Source: Brachionus rotundiformis
Taxonomy: Eukaryota; Rotifera; Eurotatoria; Ploima; Brachionidae
Assembly: GCA_016802295.1 (NCBI GenBank)
Contig: JAESIW010000122.1
Span: 495,657 to 559,656, forward strand
DNA length: 64,000 bases
Reading direction: 5' to 3'
Notes under the pieces: generated by a model
Seen by the model: the letters and a program-made list of their open reading frames with translations, nothing else
What the model was told of the DNA's origin: nothing
Databases searched by the model: none
Program-made: the position numbers and the translations under genes
Part shown: positions 56,307-64,000 of the stretch, in pieces
Layout of the letters: each line of letters starts with the position of its first letter
How positions within the stretch are numbered: position 1 is the first letter of the stretch

Positions 56307-59300
56307 ATGAACACAGCTGGGTACAAAACAGGCACCAAAATGGCGCTGCCCAAGGCGCCATTTACGCCAGTGAACGCGCCGGGGCCCAACGGCGCCTACC
56401 AGAACCCCAATCAGACACAAAACCATTCGACACAGCAACAAGCGGGCGGCGGCAACCAGCGCCAACACATGTACATGAGTCAGCCGCAGGTGGCCACGGT
56501 GCTGAGCCACCAGCAGCCGCCGCCGCCGCCCGGCCAGGGCGCACAGTCGGGCCAGAGCAGCGCGCCGAGCCGCGGTGTGCCGCCCCCGCCGCCGCAGCCG
56601 GCCCAGACCGGCTTCAACCCGCAGCAGGGCTTCGTGCCCGCCGCCGACAACATGCACGGCTACGCCCAGGGCCGCTCCATGCCCTTCGCCGCCGCCGCCG
56701 CCGGTCCCAGCCACTTCTACTCGGGCTACTACCTGTCCAACCAGGGTCACCCGGCCATGTCCTACGACTCGGCCCAGCAGGCCTACTTGGCTCAGAACGC
56801 CCAGGCCATGTTCCCGCCGCCGCCGGCGCCCTTCATCTACCAGCAGTGGGTGCCGCACATGCGCGCCCAGAACCCGCCCTCGGCCCCGCAGGCCGCCCCG
56901 TCCTCCGCCCAGAGCGCGCAGCCCGCGCCCGCCGAGCCCCTCGTATACCCCGGCGCGTCCCTCATACCGCCCATTCAGCAGCCGATGCAGTACGCCTACC
57001 AGCCCGGCTATGCCGCTGCCAATCCGTCTCAGCCCCCTGCTCAAGCATCGCAACCGTACCAGAAACGCGAGAAGAAGCCCCTGCTCATTGTCGACCCCAA
57101 CACCAAAAAGCCTATCAACCAACAGGAGCAGCAGCAGCAGACACAGACACAACAACAGCCACAGCAGCCGAGTGTAGCACAGAGCAAGCCTGATGCGAGC
57201 AGTAGTGTTGTGGTCGAGACGTCTAAAAAAGAAAATATTGCAAATATTGTTGAAGACAAAAAAAATGTCGACACCTCGCATATTAGTGAACGCAGTGGTG
57301 AAGATTTTCAAACGCAAATGATCCGCAAGATGAAAGATCAGCAGCAGCAGCAGCAGAGCGGGAGCGGGCCGGCGGGTGTTGTAGCGGAGGAGAGCGTGAG
57401 CGTGGCTAGCAAGCCGAGCAGTAAACAGGTGACGGTGTCGGTGTCGCAAGCGCACGCGCCTGTGCCGGCGGCGGCTGTTGCTGAGCCGGAGCCGAAGATT
57501 GAGCCTGTCAAGACCGAGGAGGAGAGCGGTGCAGCGAAGCAGGAGCAGCAGCAGCAGCAGCAGGAGCCGGAGAAGGAGAAGGAGGAGGAGAGCAAGGCAG
57601 AGGCCGAGCCGCAGAAGAAGAGACGCTACGACCGAGAGTTTCTGATGAGCCTGAAGGACTCGGAGCTGAGCAAGCAAATACCGGAGCATTTGAAGGAGCT
57701 GGACGTGTTCAAGGACCTGCGGGTGAAGCCGGGCCAGCAGTACTTTGGCAAGTCGTCGTACGGCGGCGGCGGCGGCGGCGGGCAGGAGCAGCAGTACGGC
57801 AAGGGCTCCATGTCCAAGAACAAGTCGCAAAAGTTCGGCTCGATGAACAAGTACCACCGGGGCAGCATGGAGGGCGGGCGGCAGCAGGCGGCCGACATGG
57901 ACATGCCGCGGCCCCAGCCCATCAAAAAAGCGGCCACCGAGCACGAAGAGCTGCTCAGGGACGTGCGCAACATCCTCAACAAACTAACGCCGCAAAATTT
58001 GCAAAAGCTCACCGGCGATCTGCTCAACTTGCCCATAAACACCGAGGACCGTCTCAAGGACTCCATACACGTCATATTCGAAAAGAGCTTGGACGAACAG
58101 GTCTTTTCGCAAACATACGCCGAGCTATGCAAACAAATGTGCCGCATAACGGTGCCCATCGAGTCCGACACGACCAAATTGGTCAATTTTCGCACCATGC
58201 TTTTGACCAAGTGTCAGCAAGAGTTCGAAAACGACTACGTACAAAATGTGAACTACGAGACGCTGATAGCCGAGGCCGAGGCGCAGCCGGACGAGGCCAA
58301 GCGCGCCGAACTCAAGGAGCTCGCCGCCGAAAAGCTTACCAAGGCCAAGCGACGCTCGTTGGGCAACATACGCTTCATCGGCGAGCTATTCAAGCTCAAA
58401 ATGCTCACCGAGGGCATCATGAACGACTGCATTGACCGTCTGCTCAAACAGGACACCGACGAGGAAAACTTGGAATGTCTGTGCAAATTGCTGACCACGA
58501 TTGGCAAAGAGCTCGACAAGGCGAACAACGCGCAGCGCATCAAGGCCTATTTCGACAAGCTGGACAAGATATCGAAGCGCAAGGAGGCGATTTCGGCGCG
58601 CATCCGCTTCATGATCATGGACGTAATCGACCTGCGCAAGAACGAGTGGGTGCCGCGGCGCAAGGACACCGGGCCGCGCAAAATAGACGACATCCGGCGC
58701 GAGGCCCAGGAGGAGAAGGCGCGCCTGGAGGCCGCCCAGCAGCAGCAGCAGATGCAGCAGCAGCAGGCGCACGGCCGCCAAAAAGGCGGCAAGTACGTCG
58801 CCAAGTCGACGTCGATGGGCTCGAGCTCGGCCGGCAAGGCCCACAACGGCTCCATGGCCTCCAAGATCAAGGACGTCCGGCAAATAACCAACCGCAACAG
58901 CAACGAGCTCACGCTCGGCCCCGGCGGCAGCTCGAGCTACAGCTGGGGCAAGCAGAGTCGCGCCGCCGCCGTCGCGGCCCCCTCTGCCGCCGCCGCCGCC
59001 GCCGCCGAGCACAACATTCCCCAGTCGGCCTCGTTTTCGGCGCAGAAGCGCGTCGCCGAGCCGGTCGCGCGCGCCTCCCTCGACTCCCGGGCCGTCAAAG
59101 ACCGCCTGCAGGCCGTCAAGCGCATGGACTCGGCCAGCGACACCAGTCAGCCGAGCTCGCGCGACAGTTCGTTGAGCAGGCCGCTCAAAAAGAACTACAC
59201 AGACGACGAAATAGACAGAAAGACAAACAGTTTTATCAACGAGCTTGTCCAGAACAAGATAATGGCCGAGTCCATAAAGGACTTGGAAGAGTTTTGTCCA

Positions 59301-62300
59301 CTGAACACAGAGCAGTATGCTGATTTTGTCGAAAAGTGCATCATGGTTACTTTGGAGAAGAATCACACGTGGCGCACTCTCCTCGGACAGTTTTTCTACA
59401 TTGCGCTCAGAGATAAAAAACTCGATCACAACCGATTCGAACAAGGTCAGTTAAATTGGACTTTTTTCCAAAATATTTGCTTTTATTTAAATTTTTGGAT
59501 ATTTGATTCTAAAAACCTTCTAAATGTTAAGTTAGTTTTGCAATTTCGTGGCAAAAAGTTTTATTGGTATTTTTAAAGAGCCATTACTCAAATAGATGCA
59601 AAACAAACATTGTTTATTAAAAAAACTAAAAAATAAAAACATTTTTTGAAAAAAAAAAACCCTCCAAAAGTTAAGTTAGTTTTGCATTTTATTGAAAAAA
59701 GTTAATTTCTTGGAAAACAATATATTTTATAAGTTTACCAAAAGAGCCATTACTGAAATAGATGTAAGATGCATTTTTATTAAAAGATAAAAGTAAAAAT
59801 TGAAATTATATTCAAAATTAAATATTAAATAAAAAAAGATAAATTTAAAATTATATATAAAATAATCTAAAAGTTAAGTTAATTTTGCATTTTGTTGGAA
59901 AAAAAAGTTTTCTTGACAAAAAGTTATATTGATATTTTTAAACAGCCAGCTCAAATAGATGCAAAAGAAATATTATTTATTAAAAAAAAATAAAATATAA
60001 AAACATTTTTGTTCAAAAAAAAACCTCTCTAAATGTTAAGTTAGTTTTGCAATTTACTGACAAAATGTGATTCTCTGACCAAAATGTTTCTTATTATTAA
60101 AGCTTATTACCGAACTGTTTAAAAATAGCATTTTTCTAATAAGTAAATATTAAATTTAAAAAAATAGTATTTCAAATTAAATTTAAAATGTTCAAAAAGT
60201 CAAGTTAGTTTTGCATTTTATTGTAAAAAGAAATAAAAGTTAATTTCTTGGAAAACAATATATTTTATAAGTTTACCAAAAGAGCCATTACTGAAATAGA
60301 TGTAAGATGCATTTTTATTAAAAGATAAAAGTAAAAATTGAAATTATATTCAAAATTATTTAATAAGCTCTCTAAAAGTCAAGTTAGTTTTGCAATTTAA
60401 TGACAAAATGTGATTCTCTGACCAAAATGTTTCTTATTATTTAAGCTTATTACCGAACTGTTTAAAAATAGCATTTGTCTAATAAGTAAATATTAAATAT
60501 AAAAAAATAGTATTTAAAATTAAATTTAAAATGTTCAAAAAGCTAAGTTAGTTTTGCAATTTATTGAAAAAAAGTAAATTTCTTGGCAAAAAGTTTTATT
60601 GGTATTTTTAAAGAGCCATTACTCAAATAGATGCAAAACAAACATTGTTTATTAAAAAAACTAAAAAATAAAAACATTTTTTGAAAAAAAAAAAACCCTC
60701 CAAAAGTTAAGTTAGTTTTGCATTTTATTGAAAAAAGTTTATTTCTTGGAAAACAATATATTTTATAAGTTTACCAAAAGAGCCATTACTGAAATAGATG
60801 TAAGATGCATTTTTATTAAAAGATAAAAGTAAAAATTGAAATTATATTCAAAATTATTTAATAAGCTCTCTAAAAGTAAAGTTGGTTTTGCAATTTAATG
60901 ACAAAAATGGATTCAAAATGTTTCTTATTTTCGAGGGTATTTACACAACTATTTAAAATATTAAATAAAAAAAGATAAATTTAAAATTTTATATAAAATA
61001 ATCTAAAAGTTAAGTTTGCATTTTTTTGGAAAAAAAAGTTTTCTTGACAAAAAGTTATATTGATATTTTAAACAGCCATTTCTGTAATAGATGTAAGATG
61101 CATTTTTTATGAGATAAAAGTAAAATTTAAAATTGTTCAAAAAAAAACCTCTCTAAATGTTAAGTTAGTTTTGCAATTTACTGATTAAAAGTGGTTCTCT
61201 GGTAAAAATACTTCTGATGTTTTAAACTTACATTTTTCTTATTAGTTGAATTGAAAAAAAAGGAAAATATTTAAAATAAATAAAAGCTTAAGTTTGTTTT
61301 GCTTTTTGTTTAAAAAAAGGTTTTTTTCTTGACAAAAAGTTTTTATAATTTATCAAAAGAGCCATTTCTGTAAAATATGTAAAATGATTTTTTTATTAGA
61401 TAAAAGTAAAAAATATGTAAAATTTTTTAAAAATTATTCTAAATATTTAGTTGGCTTTGTAATATACTGAAAAAAAGTGATTCTCTGGTCAAAAAGCTTT
61501 TGATTTTAAATAGGTAATCCTTAACTGGACATAACTTGGATTTTTTTTTGTTAGAAAAAGCTAAAAAATAAATTAATTATTCAATTTAAAATTATTTTTA
61601 AATAAATGTATGAATGTTGAGTTATTTGTGATATTGATTGAAAAAAATGTGCCTTCCTAGTCAAAAAAGCATCTTTTTTAAAAAAGCCATTACTGAAATT
61701 TATGTAATTTTATTTTATTTATTATTTAATAATGTTTATTTTTCTTATCAGAAAAAATTAAATATGAAAATATAAAATTTCGAATTGACTAAAAAAATAT
61801 TTTTTATTAAAACATTTCTTCTTAGTATAATTCTAAAATATTCATCTTTACAAAACGTTGTACAAAATGCTATGTTAATTTTGCAATTTATTAAGAAAAG
61901 ATTTTTTTAAAGAGCTTCTCTTACTGGTAGTGGAACTTTTTTTTAAAACATTCACAAAAAAATTAATTTTTTTATCAAGATTTCAAATTTTTATCACAAA
62001 GCAGGCTAAAATGTTAAGAAAGATTTGCAATTTATTGAAAAAAAAGGCTTATTCTTTTGTCTTACTATTGAACCGGTTGGAATTGGAGCCTTCTAGGTAA
62101 CAGCTTGTCCTTTTTGATAGGGTAGTTATTAAAAAGTATTTGTCAAACATTGATAAAACTTACCTATTTGATAATGATCATTTTTCAAAAAGGAATTACA
62201 AATAAGTATTTTTCTTTAGCTGCAAAAGCATAATGATATATAGAATACCTCATTATAAAATAAAAAAATAACTATTAAATTTTGAAAAATTGTTAAAACA

Positions 62301-63768
62301 GTTTAATACTTAAAAAAAAATTCAATCAGCTATTTTTAATTAAAAGAAAATTAATTGTATTTAAATGAAATTTTTACATAAAAGGAAAACAATTATCTGC
62401 TTGTTTAGAAAAAGAAGAATATTTAACTTTAAAAAATTAAAGCTCTTAATTAATTATTTAATTAAAAATTATTCAGAAAAGATTAATTTAACATTTTTTG
62501 TCCTTAAATTCTAATAAAAGGCTCTTAGTTTAGAAAAAAAATAACCATCAGTTCCAATCTTGATAATTAAAGCTCTTTATCTATTTTAAGTGATAAAAAT
62601 AAACTTTAATTTTTAATAATTAAAATACTTTTCTATTACTAGACAAAATTTTTTTGTGATTAAAAATAAATTTCAGCTAGCTAATGAGGAAATAAAAAAT
62701 TTTATCAAATGACTAATAATTTAAAATGTTTTTATCTTCTTAAAATTATCAAATATTTTTAAAAATAATTTCCTTAATTGAATAAAATCAAAAATTAATA
62801 AACTATTAAACAAAAACTAAATGAAATATTAATTTGGCAGGCTTGAAGCGAGTGGTCGAAATGAGTGAAGACATGTCCATCGACATACCGAAGATATCGA
62901 CCTACTTGGGCCAGATAATCGCACCTCTATTCAACGAAAACTTCTCAATGAGCTTTCTGAAGCAGGCACTGGAGCCTGTGCTCGAAATAAAGATAAGCGC
63001 GGAGATAGTGACCGAGGCGCTCACATTGGCCTCGGAGCGCTTGGGTCACAGCACCGTGAGCGGCATATTCAAAGCATCTAACCTTCAGCTGGACGACTTT
63101 TTGCGCGGAGTCGACCAAAAACAGCACTTCATATCCGAAAACAAACTCGACTGGCTCAATGACCCGAACTGCGACAAACCACAGTCGAACACATCTGTCG
63201 AGTCCTACGAGACCATCTTGAACCAAATTCTGCCCTCAGTCGAAGAAGACACCGGCATATTTGGCATGATCGAAGCCAAATTCCAAGACTGCCGGTCCAA
63301 AATGTTCATCCGAGCCTTGGTAATTGCTGTGTGCAATTCTTGCTACAATGGCAAGTTCGATTCGGACTTGTTCAAAACCCAATGCTTCATTCTCCGAAGA
63401 TACATTGGCGAAAACGAAGATCTTGAGTTCGAGGCGCTGTTCGCCGTCCAGGCTCTTGACCATCGCCTCCAGCACCAACCAGGTAAAAATGGAAACAAAA
63501 TTAATTTCAAAATTTTATTCAAAAAATAATCACATTTTAAAAATGGGAAAAAAAAATTTTATTTTTTTTGTTTTGCCAAGGGTTCATCCGTGTAATATTC
63601 GACTTGTTGTATGACGAAGACTTGATCCGCGAGGACGTCTTCTTAAAGTGGAAAAATGAGGGCCGCGAAGAGGGACACGCCATTTCTGTGCTGGCACTGA
63701 AGCAATTTTTCGAATGGTTGGCCGATCCAGAGAACGAAAACCAAGAGGGCGCTAACGAGAATCGCTAG
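56307..63768 (+). CDS. eif4g: Eukaryotic translation initiation factor 4G
   Basis: Exons 56307-59445, 62841-63482 and 63581-63768 join in phase 1 twice to give 1322 aa. The N-terminal 430 residues are Pro/Gln/Ala-rich and disordered. The eIF4E-binding motif YDREFLM (YxxxxL-phi) is at 441-447. MIF4G (about 548-785, from HEELLRDVRNILNKLTPQNL) binds eIF4A and RNA. After a Gly/Ser/Gln linker come MA3 (about 963-1090) and the C-terminal W2 domain (about 1140-1320) ending near FDLLYDEDLIREDVFLKW, so this is the full eIF4G1/3 layout, not the short DAP5 form, which lacks the eIF4E site. I chose the ATG at 56307; 56340 is the next in-frame ATG. Coding GC content is far above the surroundings. Intron 1 (3.4 kb) splits MA3 and is packed with repeats; an AATAAA-like signal follows near 63825. 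Confidence 0.95.
59520..62045 (+). repeat. Diverged tandem array in eIF4G intron 1
   Basis: The core 'aagttagttttgca' with variants recurs about 16 times (near 59529, 59671, 59873, 60038, 60200, 60375, 60543, 60705, 60875, 61008, 61160, 61290, then decaying to about 62010), mostly 130-175 bp apart. A higher-order level exists: 59550-59819 is nearly identical to 60585-60855 (offset about 1035 bp), and the 'ggaaaacaatatattttataag' block occurs at about 59715, 60250 and 60750. Copies are crisp in the first 1.5 kb and fade toward the 3' end. Confidence 0.9.
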
Positions 63769-64000
63769 CTCACCACATACCACACTTATCCACACTTATC
63801 CACACATTCACACAAATACACAAAAATAAATAAAAAAAAATTTACCAAAAAAAAAATCATATTTATAAATTTTATTTTGAGCTTAATTAAGTCCTCACTG
63901 TCGTCGAGTCTAATAAACTCTTGTGCCTGATAGTCGGGCGACAGTTCTCATCAATTAATGAATTAATTAATTTCTAAACTATTGTATTTCTTTCGATTTG
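63769..64000. other. eIF4G 3' UTR and start of the next spacer
   Basis: A short run of 'cacactta/tccacactta' repeats follows the stop codon, then an A-rich stretch with AATAAA-like signals at about 63825. No further gene begins before the window ends. Confidence 0.5.

Noticed and set aside
56175..57944. 589-codon open frame on the minus strand
   Set aside because: It is the antisense shadow of the GC-rich eIF4G exon; its protein is low-complexity Leu/Arg/Val without domain features.
58386..59444. 352-codon minus-strand frame and 282-codon alternative plus frame
   Set aside because: Both overlap the eIF4G MIF4G/MA3 region in other frames; high GC content suppresses stop codons.
1..64000. CRISPR arrays, bacterial operons, insertion sequences, rRNA genes
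   Set aside because: None seen; the gene content and introns are metazoan, and direct repeats present are LINE, satellite or assembly-related.

Overview
The window looks like nuclear DNA of a small, compact metazoan genome. Non-coding DNA is very AT-rich, many introns are short (about 40-90 bp) with GT..AG ends, and the genes are animal-specific: an estrogen-receptor-like nuclear receptor, cyclin E, TMEM222, a NHERF-type PDZ adaptor, a DEG/ENaC channel, a synaptotagmin-like protein, a Rax homeobox gene and eIF4G. The AT bias, the LINE relics and a domesticated-transposase-like gene make a monogonont rotifer (Brachionus-like) my best guess. That guess is inference; no marker gene in the window settles it.

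Layout. 1-1.2 kb: a minus-strand single-pass membrane protein with PPxY motifs (5' end not found). 1.7-7.1 kb: transposon graveyard (Tc1-like relic, three LINE fragments, one flanked by an 89-bp duplication). 7.5-14.2 kb: minus-strand four-exon NR3 (estrogen-receptor-like) gene, head to head with cyclin E (15.4-17.4 kb, plus). TMEM222 (minus) is convergent with cyclin E. Two related PDZ genes follow at 19.9 and 23.1 kb; the second carries an ERM-binding tail. 24.7-26.9 kb: D-aspartate/D-amino-acid oxidase ending in SKL, then a ferritin, both minus. 27.2 kb: intronless DEG/ENaC channel. 29.0 kb: small SnoaL/NTF2-like protein. An assembly gap (29.9-30.4 kb) is followed by a Slp/granuphilin-like gene (33.0-35.6 kb), a LINE fragment, and a cytochrome-b5 front-end fatty acid desaturase (37.6-39.3 kb, minus). 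41.3-42.9 kb: internally deleted Tc1-like element containing a second gap. 43.3 kb: a zinc-finger/coiled-coil protein resembling a domesticated transposase, with tandem LINE 3' ends behind it. 48.2-50.7 kb: the Rax gene enclosed by a near-identical inverted repeat. 56.0-63.8 kb: eIF4G, whose large intron is filled with a diverged tandem repeat of about 130-175 bp.

The genes do not form one pathway; this is an ordinary gene-dense animal segment mixed with mobile-element debris. The most unusual features are the inverted repeat around rax, the satellite-like array inside eIF4G, a ferritin that has lost two ferroxidase ligands, an NR3 receptor keeping the two ligand-contacting charged residues of estrogen receptors at the same spacing, an AT-hook-like motif in cyclin E, and assembly gaps bounded by exact-length duplications that look like haplotype artefacts. 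Exon joins were worked out by hand from splice-site dinucleotides and phase continuity; all listed multi-exon genes join in frame.
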